From Duganella sp. Leaf126 (GTDB taxonomy: Bacteria; Pseudomonadota; Gammaproteobacteria; Burkholderiales; Burkholderiaceae_D), in the NCBI RefSeq assembly GCF_001423125.1, contig NZ_LMNW01000003.1, positions 1-64,000 of the forward strand: DNA of 64,000 nucleotides, written 5' to 3'. The number at the start of each line of letters is the position of its first letter. The stretch's first letter is position 1. The notes beneath the pieces were generated by a model, which did not search any database, was not told the DNA's origin, and saw only the letters and a list, made by a program, of their open reading frames with translations. The position numbers and the translations under genes are program-made. Shown here one piece after another: positions 9,384-17,094 of the stretch.

Positions 9384-9851
9384 GCAGTTGCAGCTTCAGC
9401 GACACCCGCCACAGCTACGCCTCAACTGGCACCCTCGCAGCTGCAACTTGAGTGGCATCCTCGCAGCTGCAACTTGAGTGGCATCCTCGCAGCTGCAACT
9501 TGAGCGGCATTCCCGCAGCTGCGCCTTGAGCGGCATTCCCGCAACTGCGCCTTCAGCGGCACTCCCGAAGCTGCAACTTAAGCAGCCTTCCCGCAGCTGC
9601 AACTTGAGCAGCACCCCCGCAAATGCGCCTTGATCGGCATTCCCGCAGCTGCGCCTTCAGCGGCATTCCCGCAACTGCGCCTTCAGCGGCATTCCCGAAG
9701 CTGCAACTTAAGCAGCCTTCCCGCAGCTGCAACTTGAGCTGCACCCCGCAAATGCGCCTTGAGCGGCATTCCCGCAACTGCGCCTTCAGCGACACACCCG
9801 CAGCTGCGCCTTCAGCGGCACTCCGGCAGCTGCGCCTTCAGCGGCACTCCC
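9384..9851. repeat. 26-bp minisatellite, about 18 units
   Basis: Units of 26 bases run from about 9384 to 9851. Clear units start at 9437 and every 26 bases after, with one 25-base unit (9723-9747). The consensus starts with the self-complementary GCAGCTGC, continues with AACTTGAG or GCCTTCAGC, and ends GGCATTCCC. Two unit subtypes alternate (AACTTGAG and GCCTTCAG). A higher-order repeat is visible: the subtype starting GAAGCTGCAACTTAAG recurs at 9567 and 9697, 130 bases (five units) apart. Because 26 is not divisible by 3, coding is unlikely. It fills the convergent gap between 9301 and 9939. Confidence 0.93.
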
Positions 9852-9938
9852 GCCGACGGCACGCCCGGCCGGCGGCATTGCCGCCGCGGTTGTTTGCCTT
9901 GTCGGGGGCTGCCTGCTGCCGTTATGGCGTGACGACTA

Positions 9939-10952
9939 TCAGAAACCTTCCAGCACGATCTTGCCCTTGGCGCGGTTGCTTTCGATCAGCGCGTGCGCGC
10001 GCTTGAGGTTGGCGGCGTTGATGGCGCCGTAGCGCTCGCCGAGCGTGGTCCTGATGACGCCGGCATCGACCAGTTGCGCCACGTCGTCGAGCAGCTGGTG
10101 CTGCTGGGCCATGTCGTCGGTTTCGAACATCGAGCGCGTAAACATGAATTCCCAGTGCAGCGACACGCTCTTGCGTTTCAGTACGCGCACGTCGATGGCG
10201 GAGGGATCGTCGATCAGCGCCACCTTGCCTTGCGGCGCCACCAGTTCGGCGATGGCCGGCCAGTGGTGGTCGGTCTGGTTCAGCGCCGCCACGTAGGTCA
10301 CCGGCGGCAGACCGAGGCGCTTGATTTCTTCGTTCAGTGGCTTGCTGTGGTCGATCACGTGGTGGGCGCCCAGTTCCGTCACCCAGCGCGCGGTATCGTC
10401 GCGCGAGGCCGTGCCGATCACGGTCACGCCGGTGAGCTGGCGCGCCAGTTGCACCAGGATGGAACCGACGCCGCCCGCTGCGCCGATCACCAGCAGCGAC
10501 TGGCCGGTGAGCGCCTTGTCGCGGCTCACCTGCAGGCGCTCGAACAGCAGTTCCCAGGCGGTGATGGCGGTCAGCGGCAGCGCCGCAGCCTCGGCAAAGT
10601 CCAGCGTGCGCGGCTTGTGGCCGACGATGCGCTCGTCCACCAGGTGCAGCGCGCTGTTGGTGCCGGGGCGGGTCAGGTCGCCGGCGTACCAGACTTCGTC
10701 GCCGGGCTTGAACAGGGTGACATCGGGGCCGACCGCCTGCACCACGCCTGCCGCATCCCAGCCGATGACCTTGGCCGCGCCGTCCGCAGGCGGCGCACTG
10801 GCCCGTATCTTGACGTCGACCGGGTTCACGGAGACGGCCTTGACCGCCACCAGCAGGTCGCGGCCCTGCGCTTGCGGTTCGGGCAGGTCGATATCGATCA
10901 GCGCCTGGTCGTCGTTGATGGGCAGGGACTGGCGGTAGGCAATGGCTTTCAT
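9939..10952 (-). CDS. Zinc-type alcohol dehydrogenase family / quinone-oxidoreductase-like protein
   Basis: 337 residues from MKAIAYRQSLPINDDQAL, whose ATG follows AGGAG. It is a medium-chain dehydrogenase/reductase of the 'zinc-binding alcohol dehydrogenase family' kind: VNPVDVKIRASAPP, GWDAAGVVQAVG, GDEVWYAG, TAITAWELLFERL, then the nucleotide-binding LLVIGAAGGVGSILVQLAR (about 150-168) and GTASRDDTARWV. The catalytic-zinc Cys/His set is absent, as in quinone-oxidoreductase-like members, so the substrate is probably a quinone or enone reduced with NADPH. It is divergent from a LysR gene with a palindromic operator between them, so that regulator very likely controls it. Confidence 0.85.
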   Translation of the reverse strand: MKAIAYRQSLPINDDQALIDIDLPEPQAQGRDLLVAVKAVSVNPVDVKIRASAPPADGAAKVIGWDAAGVVQAVGPDVTLFKPGDEVWYAGDLTRPGTNSALHLVDERIVGHKPRTLDFAEAAALPLTAITAWELLFERLQVSRDKALTGQSLLVIGAAGGVGSILVQLARQLTGVTVIGTASRDDTARWVTELGAHHVIDHSKPLNEEIKRLGLPPVTYVAALNQTDHHWPAIAELVAPQGKVALIDDPSAIDVRVLKRKSVSLHWEFMFTRSMFETDDMAQQHQLLDDVAQLVDAGVIRTTLGERYGAINAANLKRAHALIESNRAKGKIVLEGF

Positions 10953-11023
10953 GAAGTGCTCCTGGAGGTGGACTGATGACGGTATGATCATTTATTTGGA
11001 CGGCGCGAAAAAGACGCGCTTGA

Positions 11024-11038
11024 TTGAAACACTTTCAA
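11024..11038. promoter_or_regulatory. Putative LysR operator
   Basis: TTGAAACACTTTCAA is a perfect 6-3-6 inverted repeat and contains a T-N11-A LysR-type core. It lies in the 99-base gap between the divergent alcohol dehydrogenase and LysR genes, 13 bases before the LysR start codon. That position suits autoregulation and control of the dehydrogenase. Confidence 0.6.
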
Positions 11039-11051
11039 AGGAACGAAGAAA

Positions 11052-11951
11052 GTGCTGCGACTCGATGATTTGATGGTGTTCGTCCGCACTGCCGAGCGTG
11101 GCAGCTTGTCGGCGGCTGCGCGCGAGCTCGAGGTGTCGCCAGCGCTGGCCAGTGCGGCCGTCAAGCGGCTCGAGGGTGAACTGGGCATCCGCCTGTTTGC
11201 CCGCACCACGCGCTCGCTGCGCCTGACCGACGAGGGGGAGCGCTACCTGCGGCATGCGCGCGATGCCTTGCGTGCGCTGCAGGATGGGCACGACGCGCTG
11301 GCCGAAGGCAAGGAAACCCTCGGTGGCGTGCTCAAGATTTCCATGCCGTCCGACCTCGGACGCAATCTGCTGGTCGGCTGGCTCGACCAGTTCCAGGCCC
11401 TGTATCCCAAGGTCAGTTACCAGCTCAGCGTGAGCGACCGGCTGTCGGACCTGTACCGCCAGCCGGTCGATATCGCGATCCGCTACGGACTGCAAGATGA
11501 CTCGAGCCTGATCGCCTTGCCGCTGGCGCCCGACAACCGCCGCGTGCTGGTGGCCGCGCCCGATTACGTGCGGCGCCATGGTCCGCTGTCCGATGTGCGC
11601 GACTTGTCACGGCATAACTGCCTGCGCTTCATGCTTGACGATGTGATCCACGACCGCTGGACCTTCTATCCGGCAGCCAGGCACGAACCGCTGACGCTGC
11701 AGGTCAACGGCGACCGCAGCGCCGACGACGCCGACCTGGTGCGCCGCTGGGCGCTGGCCGGCGTGGGCGTGGCCTACAAGTCGCGGCTCGACGTGAGCGC
11801 CGACCTGCGTGCAGGCAGGCTGGTGACGCTGATGCCGGACCTGGCAGGCGAGCCGACGCCGCTGCACATGGTGTGCATGCACCGCTCGCAGGTCTCGGCG
11901 ACGGTGCTGGCCTTGCGGGATTTTTTACGCGAGCAGTGCGGCAAGGCTTAG
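11052..11951 (+). CDS. LysR-family transcriptional regulator
   Basis: 299 residues from a GTG start. The N-terminal winged helix-turn-helix is canonical (LDDLMVFVRTAERGSLSAAA, then SPALASAAVKRLEGELG and LFARTTRSLRLTDEGE). A type-2 periplasmic-binding-like effector domain follows (LKISMPSDLGRNLL, VDIAIRYGLQDDSSL, GVGVAYKSRLDVSADL). It resembles the CrgA/DmlR-like group often found next to oxidoreductase genes. It is divergent from the alcohol dehydrogenase gene and has a palindromic T-N11-A site directly upstream. The inducer is unknown. Confidence 0.92.
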   Translation: MLRLDDLMVFVRTAERGSLSAAARELEVSPALASAAVKRLEGELGIRLFARTTRSLRLTDEGERYLRHARDALRALQDGHDALAEGKETLGGVLKISMPSDLGRNLLVGWLDQFQALYPKVSYQLSVSDRLSDLYRQPVDIAIRYGLQDDSSLIALPLAPDNRRVLVAAPDYVRRHGPLSDVRDLSRHNCLRFMLDDVIHDRWTFYPAARHEPLTLQVNGDRSADDADLVRRWALAGVGVAYKSRLDVSADLRAGRLVTLMPDLAGEPTPLHMVCMHRSQVSATVLALRDFLREQCGKA

Positions 11952-12405
11952 GGAACGATTAAGCTGCTGCGCACTGTACCGTGCCACGTGGAAAAAACGA
12001 TAACATGGCAGCAGTCGAAGGCAGTGCAGTGGTGCTGACGATCATTGTTGAGGCCGCTGCTGTCAACGGCGTCGACAACCGGTGCTGGCAGTCAGAGCAG
12101 ATGATCAGCGCTGACGAACGTTGTTGACTAGCTGTGCTGGCACATGGTGTGACAAACGATGCTGAAAGACGGTGTTAGCGTTCAATGCTAAAAATCAGCG
12201 CTGGCGTTGCGGCGCTTGACGGTGGGCCAGCTGCCAGATCCAGGTGAGGAGCGCCTGCGAGCTGGCGGCATCTGCCGGGCTATCGGGCGACTGGATCGGG
12301 CAGCCGGGACCGGCAACCGGGGGAATCACAGGGTAAGCACCTGGGTGTGCAGCCGGGTGCCTACCTGGGTAAGCGAGCGCAAAGGCCGTTGTGCACACCG
12401 CCATC
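11952..12405. other. Convergent intergenic region with degenerate repeats
   Basis: No convincing gene. The first 240 bases contain loosely repeated segments of about 20-27 bases built on GTGCTGACGAtCatTGTTGA (compare GTGCTGACGATCATTGTTGA near 12032 with GCGCTGACGAACGTTGTTGA near 12110). Minus-strand reading of 12280-12400 gives a Pro-rich low-complexity stretch (HPAAHPGAYPVIPP) that looks non-functional. It may be an eroded tandem array. Confidence 0.5.
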
Positions 12406-12624
12406 TCAATGCGCTTTCGACATGATGAGCAGCCAGCGGCGGCACAGCAGAATTTCGAGGTGACCAGGCTGGACACCGGTATCGCATTCGATGACGGGAT
12501 TGACGGCGTAAAAACGCTTGCGGAAGTCACGGCACACCAGCAATTCGCGCTTGCCCACGCGCACCATGAACGAGGTAGGCATGTATTCGAGACCGAAACG
12601 GGAGCTGAGGCTGCTGTTGATCAT
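12406..12624 (-). CDS. Small hypothetical protein
   Basis: 72 residues, MINSSLSSRFGLEYMPTSFM to the end LLIMSKAH. It is preceded by AAAAGGAAATGTC, a good Shine-Dalgarno eight bases from the ATG, and by an AT-rich promoter-like stretch (12630-12790). The alternation of charged and hydrophobic residues (MVRVGKRELLVCRDF, AVNPVIECDTG) looks like a real folded protein with three Cys. There is no signal peptide and no family I recognise. A longer antisense-like frame through the Pro-rich region was not preferred. Confidence 0.55.
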   Translation of the reverse strand: MINSSLSSRFGLEYMPTSFMVRVGKRELLVCRDFRKRFYAVNPVIECDTGVQPGHLEILLCRRWLLIMSKAH

Positions 12625-12809
12625 GACATTTCCTTTTAGGCGATGTGTTTAACGAGGAGTTCAGAATAGCATAACTACTGTATGCATACACAGGTACTGT
12701 GCAAATAAACAGTAAATTTGTTGTTTTGTGATTTATTAGCCAACTTCTATGGCAGGCCAACGGGAGGCGCCAAATTTTTAGCAAATTCTTACGTTTCATC
12801 GGCGCTAGG

Positions 12810-13481
12810 ATGACGCCGGGCGGCCAGTTCGGCCTGCATTTGACCCTGGGCGTGCTGATCATGGTCATTTCGGTCTCGGTCTTCGGCCATCTCGCCGACG
12901 AGGTGACCGACCAGGACGCCATCACCGTGTTGGACTTGCAAATTGCCAATTGGTTCAATGCCAACCATGTCGAACCGTACACGAGCTGCATGCTGTTCAT
13001 TTCCTTCGTGCACAAGGTGGGCGGCATGCTCGTGCTGGTGGCCGTCTTCGGCTACGTGCTGTGGCGGCGCGGCCAGCGTTACTGGCTGCTGGCGCTGGGT
13101 GTTACGGTGTTGCCGGGCATGATGCTCAACGTATTGCTCAAGCAGGTGTTCCAGCGCAGCCGGCCCTACTTCGACGAGCCGCTGGTTACGCTGACCACGT
13201 ACAGTTTCCCCAGCGGCCATACGGCTGCCGCAACCTTGTTCTACGGGCTGCTGGCCTGTTACATCATGATCGCCTGCAAGGGCTGGAGTGTGCGCTTGGC
13301 AACAGCGCTGTGCTGCCTGCTGATGATATTCTTGGTCGCGTTCAGTCGCGTCTATCTTGGCGCGCATTACCTGAGCGACGTGCTGGCGGCCATGGCCAGC
13401 AGCGCGGCCTGGCTGGCGATCTGCATCACGGCCATCTCCACGCTGCGCCGCCGCCGCGAAGCACGTTCGCTCGCTGCCTGA
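12810..13481 (+). CDS. PAP2-family phosphatase (membrane)
   Basis: 223 residues with about six membrane helices. All three PAP2 catalytic motifs are present: KQVFQRSRP (motif C1), FPSGHT (C2) and SRVYLGAHYLSDVL (C3), with the catalytic His in C2 and C3. Members dephosphorylate phosphatidic acid, phosphatidylglycerol phosphate or undecaprenyl pyrophosphate on the periplasmic face. The next gene, 21 bases downstream, is a diacylglycerol-kinase-like lipid kinase. That pairing favours phosphatidate/diacylglycerol as substrate, which is inference. The ATG has no strong Shine-Dalgarno, so the start is less sure than the identity. Confidence 0.9.
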   Translation: MTPGGQFGLHLTLGVLIMVISVSVFGHLADEVTDQDAITVLDLQIANWFNANHVEPYTSCMLFISFVHKVGGMLVLVAVFGYVLWRRGQRYWLLALGVTVLPGMMLNVLLKQVFQRSRPYFDEPLVTLTTYSFPSGHTAAATLFYGLLACYIMIACKGWSVRLATALCCLLMIFLVAFSRVYLGAHYLSDVLAAMASSAAWLAICITAISTLRRRREARSLAA

Positions 13482-13502
13482 CCGGACTTTACAAGGAAGC
13501 GT

Positions 13503-14414
13503 GTGCTCAATTCGATTGTCGTCATCATCAACGCCAGCGCCGGCCTCGGTTATTGCGGCGACTGGTCCACCACCCTGGCCGAGACCTTCCGCCGCCACGG
13601 CGCCGAACCGGACATCCTGCTCGCCAGCAGCGGCGCGGAAATGATCGAGCGGGCGCGCCGCGCGGTGGCCGACAAGGCCACCGTGGTGGTAGCCGGTGGC
13701 GGCGATGGCACCATCAACTGCGTGGCCTCGCAGCTGGTGGGCAGCGACACCCACCTGGCAGTGCTGGCGCTGGGCACGCTCAACCACTTTGCCAAGGACC
13801 TCGGCATCCCGCTCGCCCTCGACCAGGCGGTTGCCAACGCGGTCACCGGCAAGCCGCTGCGGGTGGACGTGGGCGAAGTCAATGGCCGTATCTTCCTCAA
13901 CAATTCCAGCCTCGGCATTTACCCGGACCTGGTCCGTGACCGCGAGCAGCAACAGAAAAAGTTCGGCCGCAGCAAGTGGCATGCATTCGGGCGCGCGCTG
14001 TTCGTGGTGCTGCGCCGCTTTCCGTTCATGCGCGTGCGGCTTACCGTCAACGGCCAGGAGCACCTGCGGCGCACGCCGTTCGTCTTCATCGGCAACAACG
14101 AATATCTGCAGGGGTTCACCATGGGGGCGCGCGAGCGGCTCGACAGCGGCAAGCTGGTGATGTACGTGGCGCAAAAGCCCACCCGGCTGGCGCTGCTGCG
14201 CTACGCCGTGCACGCGCTGTTCAACCGCCTGTCGGCAGCGCGCGACTTCGACGTGCTGACCGCCACCGAGCTCGACATCGACACCCGTCACCGCCACCTG
14301 CGCGTGGCCACCGACGGCGAGGTGACCGACATGAAGCCGCCGCTGCACTATCGCTCGCGCCCCGGCGCCTTGAGCGTGATCGCGCCCGGTCGCACCACAT
14401 CCACGGGAAGCTAG
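13503..14414 (+). CDS. Diacylglycerol kinase-like lipid kinase (YegS/DagK family)
   Basis: 303 residues from a GTG start after AAGGAAG. The catalytic domain shows IVVIINASAG, the ATP-binding VVAGGGDGTINCVASQL (GGDGT, about residues 64-68), LALGTLNHFAKDLGIP and NNSSLGIYPDLV. The C-terminal beta domain contains FIGNNEYLQGF and VATDGEV. This family phosphorylates diacylglycerol, sphingosine-like lipids or phosphatidylglycerol in the cytosol or at the membrane. It lies between a PAP2 phosphatase and a metallophosphoesterase, with gaps of 21 and 2 bases, so the three are almost certainly one operon. Confidence 0.92.
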   Translation: MLNSIVVIINASAGLGYCGDWSTTLAETFRRHGAEPDILLASSGAEMIERARRAVADKATVVVAGGGDGTINCVASQLVGSDTHLAVLALGTLNHFAKDLGIPLALDQAVANAVTGKPLRVDVGEVNGRIFLNNSSLGIYPDLVRDREQQQKKFGRSKWHAFGRALFVVLRRFPFMRVRLTVNGQEHLRRTPFVFIGNNEYLQGFTMGARERLDSGKLVMYVAQKPTRLALLRYAVHALFNRLSAARDFDVLTATELDIDTRHRHLRVATDGEVTDMKPPLHYRSRPGALSVIAPGRTTSTGS

Positions 14415-14416
14415 CC

Positions 14417-15235
14417 ATGCGTACCATCGTTCATGTATCCGACCTGCATTTCGGCCGCGTCGACCAGCAATTGCTCGAACCGTTGCGGGCGCTGGTGACG
14501 TCGCTCGCGCCCGATGTGCTGGTGGTGTCGGGCGACCTGACCCAGCGCGCCAAGACCGAGGAATTCATTGCCGCGCGCACCTACCTCGACACCTTGCCGG
14601 GGCCGCAGATCGTGGTGCCGGGCAATCACGACATCCCGCTCTACAATGTCGCCAGCCGCTTCCTGACGCCGCTGCGCAAGTATCTGCGCTACGTGACGCT
14701 GGACCTGACGCCCGAGTACGTCGATGACGAGATCGCGGTGCTCGGCATTAACACCGCGCGCTCGCTGACCATCAAGGATGGCCGCGTCAACCAGGAACAG
14801 ATCGCGCTGCTGCGCCAGCGCATGGGCGCGGTGCCCAAGGATGTCACCCGCATCGTGGTCACCCACCACCCGTTCGACCTGCCGCAAAACTTCGACAAGG
14901 ACGACCTGGTCGACCGCGCGCCGATGGCGATGCGGGCGTTCTCCGAGTGCGGCGTCGATCTGCTGCTGGCCGGCCATTTTCACGCCAGCAGCGCGGGTCT
15001 CAGCACCGACCGCTACAAGCTGCCCGGCTACGCGGCGCTGGTGGTGCAGGCGGGCACGGCGACCTCGACCCGCGGCCGCGGCGAGTCCAACTCGTTCAAC
15101 GTGATCCGCGTGCACAGCGACAAAATCGAAGTGGTGCGCTACAGTTGGGTCGATGGCACGGCCACGTTCGAGCCGGCCCAGACCGAGATATTCGAGCGCA
15201 TCGGCGACGCCTGGCATACCACGGCGGTCGCCTGA
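14417..15235 (+). CDS. Calcineurin-like metallophosphoesterase
   Basis: 272 residues, ATG two bases after the stop of the lipid kinase gene. All five metal-binding blocks are present in order: VSDLHFG (D-x-H), VVSGDLTQRA (GD), VPGNHDIP (GNHD), VTHHPFD (H) and LLAGHFHA (GHxH). The class hydrolyses phosphomono- or diesters: cyclic nucleotides, UDP-diacylglucosamine (LpxH) or glycerophosphodiesters. Given the operon, a lipid-derived phosphate ester is an attractive substrate, but the sequence does not prove it. No signal peptide, so it is cytosolic. Confidence 0.9.
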   Translation: MRTIVHVSDLHFGRVDQQLLEPLRALVTSLAPDVLVVSGDLTQRAKTEEFIAARTYLDTLPGPQIVVPGNHDIPLYNVASRFLTPLRKYLRYVTLDLTPEYVDDEIAVLGINTARSLTIKDGRVNQEQIALLRQRMGAVPKDVTRIVVTHHPFDLPQNFDKDDLVDRAPMAMRAFSECGVDLLLAGHFHASSAGLSTDRYKLPGYAALVVQAGTATSTRGRGESNSFNVIRVHSDKIEVVRYSWVDGTATFEPAQTEIFERIGDAWHTTAVA

Positions 15236-15259
15236 TCCCGGGTCAGCAGGAGGCGGGCG

Positions 15260-15490
15260 TCAAGCGAGGGCAGCGCCATTGAGCCCCGGCGTGGCGGCAA
15301 ACAGCGCAGCGATGAAAACGATGAACACGGTCGCGCTCCATGGCACCATTCTTTGGGTCGGGTACACGGCATTGAGCGGCGAAGGCGGGCGTGCATGGTC
15401 AGCCAGCACCGCGCGCAAGCGGCCGCTGTGCAACTGCTCGGCTACCATCCACGACGATAGGTAAGCAACGCCCACGTCTGCCAGCACGGC
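15260..15490 (-). pseudogene. C-terminal remnant of a LysR-type regulator
   Basis: The minus strand encodes about 76 residues that read like the end of a LysR effector domain: ADVGVAYLSSWMVAEQLHSG, GRLRAVLADHARPPSPLNAV, then YPTQRM and FIVFIAALFAATP. Nothing upstream of residue AVLADVG in this frame resembles LysR; the sequence switches to an SDR remnant on the other strand. It has no helix-turn-helix and no start, so it is a fossil of a regulator gene, probably part of a former LysR-SDR divergent pair. Confidence 0.7.
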
Positions 15491-15686
15491 CCGCCTGGTC
15501 GAGCTGGTCCGCACGGGTCCGTCACAACAGCACGACTTCCTCGACCAGCTGGCGAGCATTATCCCGTCGCGCCGCGTGGGTGCGCCGGACGAGATCGCCG
15601 AAGCTGCCGTGCTGCTCGCCTCGGACGACGCCAGCTTTGTCAATAGCATCGAACTGTCTGTCGATGGCGGCCAGCGCCAGATCTGA
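15491..15686 (+). pseudogene. C-terminal remnant of a short-chain dehydrogenase/reductase
   Basis: A plus-strand frame ending in TGA at 15684-15686 gives LVELVRTGPSQQHDFLDQLA, then SRRVGAPDEIAEAAVLLASD and NSIELSVDGGQRQI. This is the classic SDR C-terminus (R-x-G-xPxEIA-x-x-x-x-LASD, then G-x-E-L-x-VDGG). The Rossmann motif and the YxxxK active site are missing, and no start codon is present. The remnant begins where the LysR remnant on the other strand ends, so both appear to have lost their 5' parts in one deletion. Confidence 0.75.
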
Positions 15687-15699
15687 CCAGGCGTTGCCG

Positions 15700-17094
15700 C
15701 TACAGCCAGTAATTGGTCAGCTGCGCCGCCCATTCCTTCATGCGGTCCAGCCATGGCCGGTGGCGCCACTGGTCGAGCGTGATCTGTACCGAGTCGCGCA
15801 AGTCTTCCTGGAACGCCCGTTCCATCTCGTTACCGAAGGCGTCGCCGAGCACCACCACGTTCAGTTCGCTGTTGTGGAGGAAGCTGCGGGTGTCCATATT
15901 GGTCGAGCCGACGGTTGACCATTTGCCGTCGATCACCGCCGTCTTGGCGTGCAGCACGGCCAGCTTAAGCTGGTAGATCTTCACGCCCGAGGACAGCAGC
16001 TCGTCGTAAAAGCTGCGCCCCGCGTGGAACACCAGGCCGCTGTCGGATACGCCCGGCAGCACGATCTTCACATCGACGCCGCGTCTGGCGGCAGCCTTCA
16101 GTGCATCGACGGTCTGCTGGTCCGGCACGAAATAGGCCGACGTGATGTGGATGCTTTTCTTGGCTTCCTGCATCGCCAGGTTATAGGCCTTGAAAATCTC
16201 GAAGTGGCCGCCCGGGTCGCTGCCCAGCACCCGGATCACCTTATCGCCGGCAATATAGGGGGTGGGGAAAAAGTCGGCGTCGATCAGGTCGGCGCGGTCC
16301 TGCGCCGCCCACTGGCGCACGAACAGCCACTGGAACGCGTGCACGGCGGGGCCTTCGATCTTGATGTGGGTGTCGCGCCAGCCGACGTCGTCTTCGCCCT
16401 TGGACGCCTTGTTGCGCGACCGGAACAGCGAACTCTTGGAATAGGTGCCGCTGATATTGATGCCGCCCGTGAACGCAATGCGGCCATCGACGATCAGTAC
16501 CTTGCGGTGGTCGCGGTTATTGATTTTCCAGCTGTCGCCCGACAGCTTGGCCGGATTGACCGGGTTAAATTCCAGCAGGCTGATGCCGGCGTCGCGCATG
16601 CGCTGGAAAAATTCCTTCGGCACACCGAGCGTGCCCACGCTGTCGTAGATGATGTTGACCGCCACGCCGGCCTTGCGCCGCGCGATCAGGGCATCGGCAA
16701 ATTTCAGGCCCATGCCGTCCTGGTCGAAGATATAGGTTTCCAGGTTGATGCTGTTCTTGGCGCCTTCGATGGCCTTGAGCATTTCGCTCATGGTCTGCGG
16801 ACCGTCGAACAGCAGCGTGGTCTTGTTGCCGGCAATCAGCGGCACGCCGGTGGCCGCTTCCTCGAGCGAGGCCTGCTGCTGCAGGTCGAGCGTGCTCTTC
16901 GCATAGCGCTTGGCCAGCAGCGCCCGGGTACGGTCGGCGCTCAGTTCGCCGTTTTTGCCGTGCACGGTGGGCGTGGCGCCGGCCGCCACCTTGGTGTCGA
17001 GCTGGCTCACATCGGGCAGCGATGCGCAGGCGCCCAGCAGTGCCCAGCACATCAGGCTGGCGGGTAGCCAGAGTCGCAAGCTCGTCGCTTTCAT
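15700..17094 (-). CDS. cls: Cardiolipin synthase / PLD-family phospholipid synthase
   Basis: 464 residues with a lipoprotein-like N-terminus (LMCWALLGACASL, lipobox LGAC). Two complete HKD motifs are visible: HRKVLIVDGRIAFTGGIN in the middle and HAKTAVIDGKWSTVGSTN near the C-terminus, with ETYIFDQDGMG before the first and TSAYFVPDQ between. This is the arrangement of ClsA/ClsB/ClsC enzymes, which condense two phosphatidylglycerols, or PG with PE, into cardiolipin. The ATG overlaps the stop of the upstream Gcr-type gene by four bases (ATGA), so translation is coupled. It lies near the lipid-kinase operon, on the opposite strand. Confidence 0.88.
   Translation of the reverse strand: MKATSLRLWLPASLMCWALLGACASLPDVSQLDTKVAAGATPTVHGKNGELSADRTRALLAKRYAKSTLDLQQQASLEEAATGVPLIAGNKTTLLFDGPQTMSEMLKAIEGAKNSINLETYIFDQDGMGLKFADALIARRKAGVAVNIIYDSVGTLGVPKEFFQRMRDAGISLLEFNPVNPAKLSGDSWKINNRDHRKVLIVDGRIAFTGGINISGTYSKSSLFRSRNKASKGEDDVGWRDTHIKIEGPAVHAFQWLFVRQWAAQDRADLIDADFFPTPYIAGDKVIRVLGSDPGGHFEIFKAYNLAMQEAKKSIHITSAYFVPDQQTVDALKAAARRGVDVKIVLPGVSDSGLVFHAGRSFYDELLSSGVKIYQLKLAVLHAKTAVIDGKWSTVGSTNMDTRSFLHNSELNVVVLGDAFGNEMERAFQEDLRDSVQITLDQWRHRPWLDRMKEWAAQLTNYWL

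Noticed and set aside
9396-9795. Minus-strand frames over the 26-bp array (MPLKAQLREC repeats)
   Set aside because: They arise from the repeat; the frame shifts with each unit and no Shine-Dalgarno is present.
9384-9851. 26-bp repeats as a second CRISPR array
   Set aside because: The units abut directly and there is no unique spacer sequence between them.
12195-12530. 111-residue minus-strand frame with Pro-rich tail
   Set aside because: It overlaps the better-supported small gene at 12406-12624 in another frame and is low complexity with no ribosome-binding site.
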